From contig JADHYX010000038.1 in assembly GCA_027604685.1 (NCBI GenBank), positions 24,642-88,641 on the forward strand: a DNA stretch of 64,000 bases, in the 5' to 3' direction. Shown here piece after piece: positions 34,293-44,996 of the stretch. The notes below the pieces were generated by a model. The model ran no database searches, was not told where the DNA came from, and saw nothing but the letters and a program-made list of their open reading frames with translations. The position numbers were made by a program, and so were the translations under genes. Positions within the stretch are counted from its first letter, which is position 1. Every line of letters starts with the position of its first letter. The DNA comes from Lobulomyces angularis (lineage: Eukaryota > Chytridiomycota > Chytridiomycetes > Lobulomycetales > Lobulomycetaceae).

Positions 34293-34859
34293 TTCCAATG
34301 GCTACTGTTACATTAAACGTTACTGGATTGTATAAGATTGACAAGTAAATTATAATAAATAAAAAAACATTAAGCATTTATTATAAATAGTGATTCTGGT
34401 ATGAGCGTTCATGCAATGAAAATAATACTTAACTTCATAAATTATAATGGTGGTTAAAACTATAGATAAACAAATGGTGTTTTTGATTAATGATAACTCC
34501 TTAATTGGATTGTTTCTACATCCACTTTTGATGCTTAACTTAAGATTATCACAATAAATATTTTTTTGCGAATCTCCTTATCAAACTTGGCACCGGCTTT
34601 GTTCAAGCAACTGTGTACTGTTAAAATTTGAGTTTACTTTGCACGGCTTGTGCTTCTATTGATGACAGTCAAGCCTCCAGTGACACAAGCCAATTATTTT
34701 TCTTATATAAATCAGTGTATCACCCAGTTTTATTTTCTCCTCCCTCCCGAAAATTAAGAAAAATCAAATTTCACGAGATATAAACAACAATCGAAAGTAC
34801 TGCATTGTTTAACCTATCTGTGTATTAAATTTAGTTTTTTTAATCAAAATCCCTCAACT
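34293..34859. promoter_or_regulatory. Upstream region of PCL cyclin paralogue 2
   Basis: 567 bp between the transposon and the cyclin start. About 34580-34760 is less AT-rich, with a CCTCCCTCCCG stretch near 34740, and is the likely promoter and leader. No other feature seen. Confidence 0.4.
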
Positions 34860-35615
34860 ATGTTAGCATCAACCACTTCCTTAACTCAGGTTTCCCCCAT
34901 TGACAAGGAATTTAACCTGTGGTCTCCCCCTACCCCCACTCCTTTGCATTGTTCATCTCATCTTATATCAAAACCGAAGAGGCATTCCCAAAGAGCTCAG
35001 TATGCTGAAAAAATTTTAGGTATTCTTAAATTTAAATTTTTTTTTTTTTTTAATTTTATTTATTTTTTAGACCAAGCTACAAATATTTTATCGGTTCTAT
35101 ACCCCACTTCAACGAAAACTTTTGCAAACAAACCATTAGCTAGTTTAAAAACGTTTATAAGAGATTTTCTTAAAAAAAGTAAAACCACGTTTTCTACACT
35201 ACAACTAGCTTTATTGTATTTGGTCAATTTAAAAAAGGCTCAAGAAAAGTTGGATTTTTTGCAAAACGATAAATTGAGATCGAACCCAATTTTTAAGTGT
35301 GGAAGAAGAATGTTTTTGGCGAGTTTAGTTATAGCGTCAAAAGTAGTGCTAGAACCTGCACCAAAAAATATTGCTTGGTCCAAGTTAAGTGGTTTGCCAA
35401 TCAGTGAAATAAACAATGGCGAAAGGTTACTATTGACAGCGTTAAATTATAGAGTTGTTGTCCCTTTTGATGAATTTGTTGAATGGAATATGCTGCTACA
35501 TTGCCCCACAGTTGAGTTATTTCATAAAATCAATCTAGTTGAAACTTCAAGCTTGGATTTTGTACAACAAACCGTTCATCATAACGCTCAATCAAAAAGT
35601 TTATTAATTTTTTGA
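34860..35615 (+). CDS. Pho85-type (PCL-like) cyclin, paralogue 2
   Basis: Starts MLASTTSLTQVSPIDKEFNL. One intron after EKIL (about 35019-35070) joins to DQATNILSVLYPTSTK. The cyclin box reads TFSTLQLALLYLVNL, CGRRMFLASLVIASKVVL, PKNIAWSKLSGLPISEINNG and ERLLLTALNYRVVVPFDEF, diagnostic of fungal PCL-type cyclins. It shares the overall order, the intron position and most box residues with the cyclin at 28586-29299, so the two are paralogues about 5.5 kb apart. The CDK partner is expected to be Pho85-like. The C-terminal 30 residues differ from the paralogue. Confidence 0.85.
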   Translation: MLASTTSLTQVSPIDKEFNLWSPPTPTPLHCSSHLISKPKRHSQRAQYAEKILGILKFKFFFFFNFIYFLDQATNILSVLYPTSTKTFANKPLASLKTFIRDFLKKSKTTFSTLQLALLYLVNLKKAQEKLDFLQNDKLRSNPIFKCGRRMFLASLVIASKVVLEPAPKNIAWSKLSGLPISEINNGERLLLTALNYRVVVPFDEFVEWNMLLHCPTVELFHKINLVETSSLDFVQQTVHHNAQSKSLLIF

Positions 35616-35803
35616 TGTTGCTGTTAAAAAGAATTTTTATTTTTATTAATGATAATTGAAACAAAAACACAGAAGAGTAAGATCAATTTTTTTTTAAGAA
35701 TTTAGAAGTAAAAAAAAAAGAGTAGATATATAGTGTATATTACTTTTCATTTATTTTTTGTAGTTAAATTTAATCATTAATAAATTAAAAAAAAAATATT
35801 ATT
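35616..35803. other. Short intergenic region
   Basis: AT-rich spacer between tandem plus-strand genes; nothing recognised. Confidence 0.4.
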
Positions 35804-36519
35804 CATGAACAAAATATTGCTTTTTAAAAGCAGGAACGGTAAAAGTGCAGTAATTAAAAAATCAACAATAGAACCTTTATTAAAACTTCGTTATTTGGAA
35901 TTAAGTGAAAAACCTTTTTTACATTGAATAACTAAAACTAGCACTTTTATTTTTTTAGTGAAATTTATGAAAAAAAAAGGAAAAGATGGATTTATTGAAA
36001 CGAAGAAATTACAGCAAAGTAAATTTAAAAAAACGAGTATTCAAGACCTAAAGCCAAGAAAATCTACACAGAATATAATAGTAACAAAAAATAAAAAACT
36101 GGGTAAGTTTTTTAAACCAACAAATGTTGAAGAAATAAACGCAAAAACTTTTTCAAACTATGAAGATCTGTTTCCAATTGAAGGTAAAAAAGAGTTCCTT
36201 TTTTAATTATGTTTTTATTTTACAACCACTTTATTAAAATTTTACTAATGCTGCTTTACACTTTTTTTTTGTAGAAAAAGAGGAAGAAAATTTAACGGCG
36301 GTGAAGACTGAAATTGAAGACATAAAAGAAAATTTAAATTTTGAAATTTCTATAGAAATAGGAAAGACTGAAACTGATGTTAAAAAAAAATGGGAAGAGG
36401 CTGATAATGTACAAGAAATTAAAGATAAGGATGTTGCACTAGTATTGAACCAAATACCGTTTGCAGAACTATCGAATATTCTTCGCCAAATAGACTTTCA
36501 CAGATTAATTGTAACATAA
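35804..36519 (+). CDS. Uncharacterised small Lys-rich protein
   Basis: Exon 1 (35804-35899) reads MNKILLFKSRNGKSAVIKK and runs to YLEL. The splice joins A to TG, giving MKFMKKKGKDGFIETKKLQQ, then KPTNVEEINAKTFSNYEDLFPIE. A third exon starts at about 36275 (EKEEENLTAVKTEIEDIKEN). The N-terminal half is very basic and the C-terminal half acidic. No family recognised. The frame ends at 36519, but an overlapping frame just downstream (CNITKFEDFSNELCDTQYLL to about 36608) looks coding, so an unseen splice or a frameshift near 36500 may change the C-terminus. Confidence 0.45.
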
Positions 36520-37589
36520 CCAAGTTTGAAGACTTTTCTAATGAATTGTGTGATACTCAATATTTATTATCACATCTACCGAATAAAATTTCACAATTAA
36601 ATGAATAAAATTTGTTAATATTTAATTTTTTTTTAAAAATTACATACTTTTTTTTTTGAAGTTACTTCAGCAAAAACTTTTATCTTATTTTCTTTTTAAA
36701 TAATTTTATCAATTAATAATTAAGAGTTTTATTGATTGAAACTTTTAAAAATATTATGTACTGAACTTGAAAATAAAAATAGATGATTTGCTTTGTGAAT
36801 AATCAGATCGTAGCTCTCCTTAAATTTGTCAAGCAATTTGTATAATTGCATTCTACAACACAAGAAATAGCAAGAAATACTTAGTTATTGCAATTCAACT
36901 GTTTTTATTAAAAAATTAGTTCTTAGTACCTTTTAACTGGGTTTTAGAATTCATCAAATATCAATATACATAAATAAATTGTTTCATAAAATATAGCATG
37001 TTTCTACACTATTTAATAATTTACCAATTATACTGTTTTGTAATTTTACTCTGTCTACACTATTTCAAATTGTAGCTAAAATGCCATTTAAGATTTTTAA
37101 CAAATTTTGGTTTATGACATTAATGCAGCCCAAAACAACACCTTCGCGCCATTCAAAAAGAAAGAAAAAGAAAGGATATTAATTTATAAGAATATTAAAT
37201 TTGTAAAAAAGTTTGAATGCAAAGAAAACAATAATTTTAATTTAAATTAAGTAACTTAATGTTAGAAGTATTTTTCAAACTCCGACACTTGAAAGTAGAT
37301 TGCCAATTGGCAAAAAAATTACTCCTTAAAGGGGTTCTTTGCAGCAGGTTCAAGGCTGCAGTGAGAGAGCCAGAAGAGGGCGAGTTTCCCAACTCTTAGA
37401 TGGGGAATTGTTAATTTGCTCACTTTGCCCATCACAGAGCGGCCATTTTCTTTGTTAAAATCGTAACTCAGTCCCGTCTCAGTCCATTAGTCAATTTGGA
37501 GTGTGACACCAAGCGCCTCCGAAAAGTCTATTTTTAATTCACATAAACTTCTTGAATCAAAATTTCAAAATTTTAAAATCAATTTTGAA
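36520..37589. other. Intergenic region with a GC-richer promoter-side patch
   Basis: About 1.07 kb. The first 750 bp are AT-rich without a gene. About 37320-37460 is richer in G and C (for example GGGGTTCTTTGCAGCAGGTT) and lies just upstream of the next gene, so it is likely its promoter or leader. A GGTTCAAGG there resembles a tRNA box B, but no tRNA fold is visible. Confidence 0.4.
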
Positions 37590-39709
37590 ATGGATCAATA
37601 CGAGTTTCTTGCGGACATCGTCAATTCCTACGAACCTTCAATCTCAACGATAGACAAGGAAAACGTTCCTACATTTCCTGATTCTTTAAACATCTCTGCT
37701 TCCCCTGCTGGCAAAAGGTATAGGCCACCACTGTCAAAGCAGTTTTATGCTCAAAAGACTCAATGTGCCTACATCAACAATGCAGGTTTACGTTGCTCAA
37801 CTCTTACTTTAAATCAAAATGGTATATATTTTCTTTGATCTTCAAAAAACCAAACCTTCCTAATTCCTTTGTTCTTTTTTTGCACATAAACCCACACCTA
37901 TTTTTTGCCTTTAACTCACTTTTTTTTTTTTTTTTTTATATAATTTTAACAAAAAAGGTCGATGCAATATTGATCTACATCAACAAATTATAGAAATCAC
38001 AAACAAAGTTGAATTAATTTTAACAGACTCCAAATTTTCTTCCAGCTCTGACAGTTCTGTAAAATCTCCTACAAATGAAGTCAAGTATAGAATGAAATCA
38101 AACGAAGGAAAAGTTCAATGCGGTGCTGTTAGTCTTTCTGGTGAAAAATGTACTACGTTTACTAAAAATCCTTCAGGTTTGTAAAAATACTTCTTCAGTT
38201 TAGTTTTTTATTGCTTTTAATTTAGGGCGCTGTAATATTGATTCACATCAAATTTATAATGACAGAGCTGATTCTAAATTTTCCTCTGGTTCACCAAAAT
38301 CGGGTTCTTCACTTGGATCTTCTTTGTCTAGTAACTTTGAAGGAAAAGTACAATGCGAAGCAATTGTAGCAGCTACTGGTTTAAGATGTAAAACATTCAC
38401 CAGAAACGAAAGTGGTATTAACAACTAAAAATTTTTTATTTTTTATTGGTTTAATTTATGTATGTATTAATTTTAATTTAGGTCGATGCAATATTGAATC
38501 ACATCAAAAAAAAAGGGACCGAACTTCGAAAGTATTAAATTTCGAAACCTCTGGTAGCGATGAAGAAAACTATTCTGAAACCGTACAATGCGCTGCAGTT
38601 ACCATTTACGGTGAACGATGTAGCTTTACTACAACTAATGAAAATGGCTATTGGTATGATCTAAAAAGTTAAAGAAGGTTTTTAACCTTTTTTTTTTTTT
38701 TTTTTCCCAGTAATATAGACTCTCATCAGCGTAAAGCTAATTCGATATCCATTAACACAAAGCCCAAATTGTCTTCTATAAAAGCTCAATGTGGGGCAAT
38801 GACTGCTCATGGAGAGAGATGTGCTAACGTTACTTATAACTCAAACGGTTTCTGGTATAAAACATAAAAATGGTTTTGTACTTATTTTTATATGTAGTAA
38901 CATAGAATCGCATCAAAAACAAGGATTTTCTTCTAAACGTAAGAAAACCACTAATGTTAAACGCATTTACGGAATTTGCGTTGAGGATAGCAGTGATGAC
39001 GACAGTGATGTTATTGAAGAAATAAGTAATGTGATGGAAAAAGAAAATGTTTTGGATGATGAATCTGATTTTGAGGAAGAAGAAGATTACGAAAGAGTAA
39101 GAGATAATGATGGAAGAATTTATGCTGAATTTTGCGATTTATATGATTTTCATATCACAGATAAAAAGGAATCTGCTGTGGATATAATCAAGAACGGTGG
39201 ACTATGTAGTAAAACGAAAGATAAGATTTTGAAAAATTGTAGCCAATATGCAGGAGTTTATGTTATACAAGTTAAACCTAGAGTAATTTATATATATTAT
39301 TTTTTTTAAAGCTTACAAAAAAAATTAAAATTTTTAGCTTGGTAAAAATTGGGTTTCAGTGTATTTTGGAAAAAGTGAAAATGTTTTTGAAGACTTTGAT
39401 ACTTTTATAACCCCATCTGGATTTATGTTACCAGATTCTAACAATTCGCAAAGAACTAGAAGATTTGCTTTTCAAAAACTTCATAGAGAATGTTTTTCAA
39501 TTCAAGCAAGAATTAGTTATATGCGTAAGTAGAAAACATATACAGGTGTAAATATATTCTAATATGTTTACCTAAATTTAGATGAAAAACTAGTTGATGA
39601 TAAGGAAAAACAAGTTTTAGAAAAATTTAACTTTCCATTAAACAACAAATTCAATGGATTTTACAGAAATATTAGAATTGGAAGAGGAAAAATTTTTGAC
39701 ATCAAATAA
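37590..39709 (+). CDS. Protein with five tandem C-C-C-H repeats and a C-terminal GIY-YIG-like segment
   Basis: Eight exons (37590-37821, 37958-38176, 38226-38414, 38482-38653, 38711-38854, 38898-39282, 39338-39533, 39582-39709) join in frame to 554 residues. The start is ATG (MDQYEFLADIVNSYEP). Five repeats follow the pattern QCxAxxxxGxRCxxxTxNxxG-x-CNIxSHQ, giving C-C-C-H sets likely to bind zinc. Each repeat is split by an intron just before or inside its last CNI, so exons 2 to 5 each carry one shifted unit. After an acidic stretch (DSSDDDSDVIEE), the C-terminus shows YAGVYVIQVKPR and WVSVYFGKSENVFEDFDTF, which weakly resembles the GIY and YIG strands of GIY-YIG nucleases. The usual catalytic Arg is not seen. 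I do not know this architecture, and function is unknown. Confidence 0.75.
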
Positions 39710-40097
39710 AAAAAGAAAACAAAAAAAATATATATATTTATATATATTTTTTCTTTTTTTTTTTGTTATAATTTATATCCATTTTCAACTTTTTTTTTTT
39801 ATTTCAACTTCAAGGTTGTTATTTTTACCTCTTATTTCATATTTTTGAAAACCTTTTTTTTTTCATACAAATACATTATTTTTAAAACAATTTTCACACA
39901 TTTTTGTCTTCTTTTTTTTTTATTAGTTATATTAAAATTAAAAAAACAAAACAAAAAATTTATATGATATTCTACTCTTTCTTTTTTATTGTTATAAAAT
40001 AAAAATATATTAAAAAAATTAAAAGGATAAATTATTGATTCTTAATTTTTTTATAATCTTCACTTAATTATTTTTGAAATTGGTGTTGGTGAAAGGT
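39710..40097. other. Spacer between convergent genes
   Basis: 388 bp of T-rich and A-rich sequence holding both 3' ends. Nothing else seen. Confidence 0.5.
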
Positions 40098-41901
40098 TTA
40101 AAGTAAAGTACCAGCAACGGCAGCACAAAGCCAAGTTGAAATAGTACCAGTTAACATGGCACTGAAAGCTAACTTAGCCAAATCTCTAGATCTAGTAGGA
40201 GCCATAGCACCTAAGCAACCAATTTGAATACCAATGGAGGAAAGATTAGCAAAACCACAGAGGGCAAAAGCTAAGAGTTTGATAGTTCGTACTTCAAATT
40301 TACCAGTTGGACCTTTATAAACTCCATCGAAACCAACACCACCAATTGCATATGCATTTAACCCTGCATAAGCGGCGAATTCGTTGACAACCATTTTCAT
40401 TGACATAAATTCACCAGCTTTACGGCAATCATCTTTTGGAATTCCAACTAACCAAGCTACAACATAGAACGGAAATGAAAGGATCAATTGGATGGTAACC
40501 CAAACAGGTTTACCGTCAGGTGAAGGATTAAAGGTATCATAACCATCTACCATTTGAAATAGAAAACCAACGATAAAGTCAGCACAAGCATAAAGGGCCA
40601 TGATTGATAGAAGAGAACCTCCAATAAGCAAGATTAAGTTTACACCAACAGCAGCACCATTACCAGCAGCGTGCAAGAAGTTAGCTTCTTTTTCTTCAGT
40701 TTCAGGAATTTTAACTTCACCTCTAGTTAAAGAGTTTTCTTTTTCAGGTAATCTCATTTTTGAAACTAGCAACGATGTTGGTACAGACATAACACAAGCT
40801 GTTAAAATTGGGGTAAGATCACCAATGTAAGCTTGATAGGCCAAAAGTACAGACCCAGCGATTGTTGAGAAACCTGAAGTCATGGTAGAGTGGAGTTCAG
40901 ACATAGTCATGAATTCAACAAAAGGTTTGACTAAAAGTGCGGATTCACCTTGACCAACAAAAGGTGACGCAACAGCTACAACAGATTCGGCACCAGAGGT
41001 ATCCATCAATCTTACCATCAACCAAGCCATCTTTTGTACAATGTACTGCATACCTCCAAAGTAGTATACCACACTGATGAAGGAACAGAAAAATACGATT
41101 GCAGGGAAAACGTTGATAACAAAGTAAGTGTGAGCTAATCCTTTACCGAATAAAAATTCTAAACCATATTCAGAGAAATTCAAAAAGTTTTTGATAAGTG
41201 TTGAAAAGTTTGAAAAAACGACGACACCAGCTTGGGTTTTGATAACAAAGAGAGCAATGATGTAATTCAAAACCATACCAACTACCACTGTTCTAAACGG
41301 TATACTTTTTCTATCCTATTAAAGATTTTATTTTATTTAGATCCTTAAAAAAAAATTTAATGCTTACACTTGAAGTAACATACAAAAGACCCAAGAAAAC
41401 AAAAACACCAAGAGCAGATTGCAATCTTTGCACAACATTCCCAACTTCAGTTACAGGTGAAACTACAGCGACAACAATTAATGCGACAAACCAAACTAAA
41501 GCTAGTAAAGGTAATCTGATTTTTTCAGGAATAGCACCAATAACTTTAGCAATGGTAGCATCATAGGCCTTTCCTAATGGATTATAAAAGGTTCTAGTGA
41601 TATTGACATATTTAGCCATTGTTCTCAGAGCAATAAAGATGTAGATTAAAGTGGCAGGGATGTAGCCATTTTTGGATGATCCTTTGATTGTCATCCAAAT
41701 AAAGTAAGCTGTTAAAAGGGTCATGACAACAACATGTATAATTTGAGAACGTTGAGAAGGTCTCTTAAAAAATGGTTTTTCACCACTAACTACTTGGGTT
41801 GATTCAAGTAGAACTTCTTTTTTACTGTCAGTTGGAGCAGTAACATCAATAGCAATTGCTTCAGGAACTTCTTTCTTATTATCAACTGAAGTAGGATTCA
41901 T
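40098..41901 (-). CDS. Concentrative nucleoside transporter (CNT/SLC28 family)
   Basis: Two exons, 41901-41368 and 41315-40098, give 583 residues; the 52-nt intron restores YVTSSDRKSIPFRTVVVGMV, a normal CNT reading. CNT proteins carry nucleosides into the cell with sodium or proton symport. The N-terminus is cytosolic and followed by several membrane spans. Core motifs are intact: GQGESALLVKPFVEFMTMSE continuing LHSTMTSGFSTIAGSVLLAY, then NEFAAYAGLNAYAIGGV and the ending SSIGIQIGCLGAMAPTRSRD. Codon use and low-complexity content differ from the neighbours: the frame has almost no A/T homopolymers, which suggests high expression. CNTs are absent from many yeasts but common in animals and some zoosporic fungi. 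Confidence 0.92.
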
Positions 41902-43553
41902 CTTTCCTAAAAAAGTTTCTTTTTTGTTTTAAAATTTTTTATTGAGAAAAAAAAAATGAATTAAAAGCATAAAGTCAAGATATGTTCTTTTATAAAAAAA
42001 AAAAAAAAAAAAAATTTTTGGCCCTCCAAACCTCAGGCCAGCGACACACACCCAAATTCTTTAGAGTGGGGATGGTGTCTCTTTGCCTCAATGGCTCTGC
42101 CGTGGCATATTTTCCAACAAAACTTTAAGTCTTACCTTTACTTGTAAAGTAGTAGTTTTAAAATGTCTACAGCAAACTACTATTTTTTTATTCAAAGAGT
42201 TGTTGCAGCAGAATAATTTTTAAACACTTTTCTCATATTCAGCTTCTCGGCGTTTTCGCAGAACCCTCTTCTCCTAAACCTTTCTCCTCTTGGCCCAAAG
42301 CTCTTCCTCTCCAGTTGCCTAAATATTTATTTATATGTATCACTATAATATCAAAACAAAGTGCAGAGTTGCTTGATGCTCTCAATAGTTTTAATGACAG
42401 AGCGCTTGATGCTGCTTGCTCTGTATACACAAGGGTGAAGAATCTGATCAATAATATTTCACATTTTCTTTATTTCTCTTTGTGGCTGCAATCCATAGTT
42501 TGATGTTATTAACACAAATATCCAGCCAACCAGATCCCATAAGTCTTATTGGACCCAGTTCACACAATGCATATATAAAGTATAATTAACAGGATCAATA
42601 TGTTAATAGATTAATATAAAGTGCAATGTAATTTTAATTTATGAACCAAATCTCTGAAATTCGGATAAGGAGTCTAAGGATTTAGTTGCTATTTTTTGGT
42701 TTAGTTGCCCACATTTTTCATTTTTATTTTTCATCAGTTTTTAAATTTTAAACCTAATTTTTCGTTTCAGCTGTTTTCGTATTTTCTTTCAAAGTCACCC
42801 TAAAAATCGAGATTTGAAAGATGATGCATGAAGCAGCTTTTTATCGCAATTTTAATCGATAGTGAAGTTTTTGTTTTGAGCTCACCACTATTCGAACGAG
42901 GCTTGAAGTTGGGTCTTCTTGTTACACCATAGACATTATGATTTTCTAGGATTTTCTACTGAATTTCTTACGTGTTCTTTAGACATGTTTATCAGAATAA
43001 TACGCAATACGTCAACAACCACATTAACAAAAGTTAACAAGTCCTTAAAAATATTTTGCTTAATTTAGTCTATTGTTTTGCTTTGAAAGAACACCAAAAG
43101 TTTTTTTAGAAATAAAAAGAAAAAAAACTATTAAAAATGAAAATAAATATAATATATGCTAAGTGTTTATTCATGAATAGTTATGATTATGGAGAAAAAA
43201 TTATAGATAAATCTTAATTAAAATAATAATGTAAAATTTTCTTTTTGTTTTTTTTCCTATTGATATAATAGGATGTAAATTTATCCAAATAGGAGAGTAT
43301 GTAAGCAAGAGAGTCGAAAAAAACAGTTTTTTTTTTTTTTTTTTTTAAACGAATCTATATTTTTTTGATATAAAATTGTTTCATCTTTTTAAATAAACAA
43401 AAAAATTACATAACTAAGGATAAACAAAATACATACGAATATTTTTTAATCATCTTTTTTAATTTTAATTATTAATCTATTTTAATTACTTTAAATAAAA
43501 CTATACAGATATACAGTGGTTTTTTTTTTTTTATTTTCTTGAAGAATTTTTTT
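41902..43553. other. Long intergenic region upstream of the nucleoside transporter
   Basis: 1.65 kb with no gene that I can support. It holds the transporter promoter. A run of about 17 A lies near 41996-42014, followed by a GC-richer stretch at about 42020-42450 (TCTCCTCTTGGCCCAAAGCT). Open stretches here are short and featureless. Confidence 0.4.
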
Positions 43554-44752
43554 TCACTCTCGTCCGCTATATCTTTCCTTTTTTTCAGCATCTGATTTAC
43601 TTCTGCCTTCATCAGTTTTGTTTCGACGGTTACTCCCATATTTATAATCTGCTCGCTCATCATATCGTAAGTCACGCCGCTCCCTTCTATCACCTTTCCT
43701 ATACGATTCTTCTCTATTAGCTTTATCTTCCTTGTAGCTTCCACCTATTTCAATTGATGTGCTTAAGTTTCTGTTATGTGAGTTTCTTCTTTCCTCGTAA
43801 TGTTTAGAAGTTTCGTTACTTTTTTTCTCCTCCACACGAGAGTTTTTGCTTTTTTCATTAAATAAACGTATATTACTGTCTCCATGGCGAATTTTTTCAT
43901 TTTCACTTATTTTGCTTTTCTTTTTTTCCTTGTCCTCTGCTTCATGGTCAATACCTCTTTTCTTCAAATTAGGAGAATTTCTTTCTTTTTCCTTCTTTTT
44001 CTCCTTACTTGCCTTTTTCTCTTTCTTTTTTGATTTTTTATCTATTTTTTTCAATGGTTGAGCTTCTACCCACTCATCTTCACTCCCATCTAAATTCTCT
44101 ACTTTTTCATTCTTCCTACTTCTTTCTTCCTTTTCTTCTATTGTATATGCAGTTCTTAAATAAACAAAAATTAAAATTCAACCTTAAATAAATAAGCTTA
44201 CTTTTTTTCGTGGCCAAAGCCAATTCCTTTATGAACTTCTTCATTGTCTCTGTTTTTTTTTAATACCCTATTCAATTCTTCATTTGAGACATTTTTCCCG
44301 GTTGTTAATCTTGGTCCTGTATATCCTAATGCTAATGAAAAGAAAAAGTTAGAAAGCCATAATTACATTTAAAAGTATTACCTTCAGCAAATGCTTGAGC
44401 CTCAGCTTCCCTTAGAGCTTCTTTTTCTCTCTCTATTGCCTCTTGCTTTAATTCTTTGTCTTTTTTAGACTGTTTAGCGAACCACGTTAAATCTCTGCCA
44501 ACCTGCCACTTTCCAACAGGTGCATGGATAGAGTGTCCTAAATAATTTTCTCTATCATGATCTTCCTTCACAGTTTCCCACTTGAAAAGACCTAACCCAC
44601 CTCTATTTCCTTCTCTAGATGAAATCAAAAATAAATTTTTGAATCAGATTTAAAAAATTCCTCGTTACCTTACCGGTCCACCTAGCAATTGAATTGGTTA
44701 AAATGATTAAAAAATTACAAAATTATTCAGTTTTAATTGTACCTAAATCCAT
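43554..44752 (-). CDS. MMTAG2: MMTAG2-like nuclear protein (multiple myeloma tumour-associated protein 2 family)
   Basis: The family signature follows the start: REGNRGGLGLFKWETVKEDH then RENYLGHSIHAPVGKWQVGR and DLTWFAK, then AFAEALGYTGPR. The start is at 44752 and the N-terminus is assembled from three pieces: a 10-nt coding exon (44752-44743), a 13-nt microexon (44681-44669) and the third exon from 44614. They join in frame as MDLGGPVREGNRGG, which looks like fungal relatives of this family. The C-terminal half (44054-43554) is a low-complexity run of Lys, Glu, Arg and Asp. MMTAG2-type proteins are nuclear and a kinase substrate in animals, but their role is poorly known. It stands head to head with DAW1, whose start is 244 bp away. 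Confidence 0.85.
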
Positions 44753-44996
44753 AAGTCAAAATTAAAAATAGTAAACCCTTAACTAGGGTATATATCAACA
44801 AAACGAGGAACTATTAAATAAAACAAGAAGTGATTTGTATATCGATTTCAGTACAAAAGTATATTGCAATACCTGCATCTAAACCTGTTTCCATTTCTAT
44901 GTACTATGACCAAACCCATTTTGAAGTTTTAAAATAGAAGTCGGCGGAGTTTTAAAAATTCAGTATACCTTTAAAAATTAAAACTAAAATACCCAA
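44753..44996. promoter_or_regulatory. Divergent promoter region between MMTAG2 and DAW1
   Basis: 244 bp between the two start codons. It is AT-rich with no recognised factor site; a shared bidirectional promoter is inferred from layout only. Confidence 0.5.

Noticed and set aside
37330..37400. tRNA-like GGTTCAAGG
   Set aside because: No A box, acceptor stem or anticodon arm can be drawn.
37503..37589. Upstream extension of the five-repeat protein from a GTG codon
   Set aside because: GTG is not a usual start in nuclear fungal genes; the first ATG in frame is at 37590.
43554..44054. Antisense open frames opposite the Lys/Glu-rich MMTAG2 tail (Phe/Ser/Leu-rich, membrane-like)
   Set aside because: They mirror the AAA/GAA codon runs of the real gene; the hydrophobic look is an artefact.
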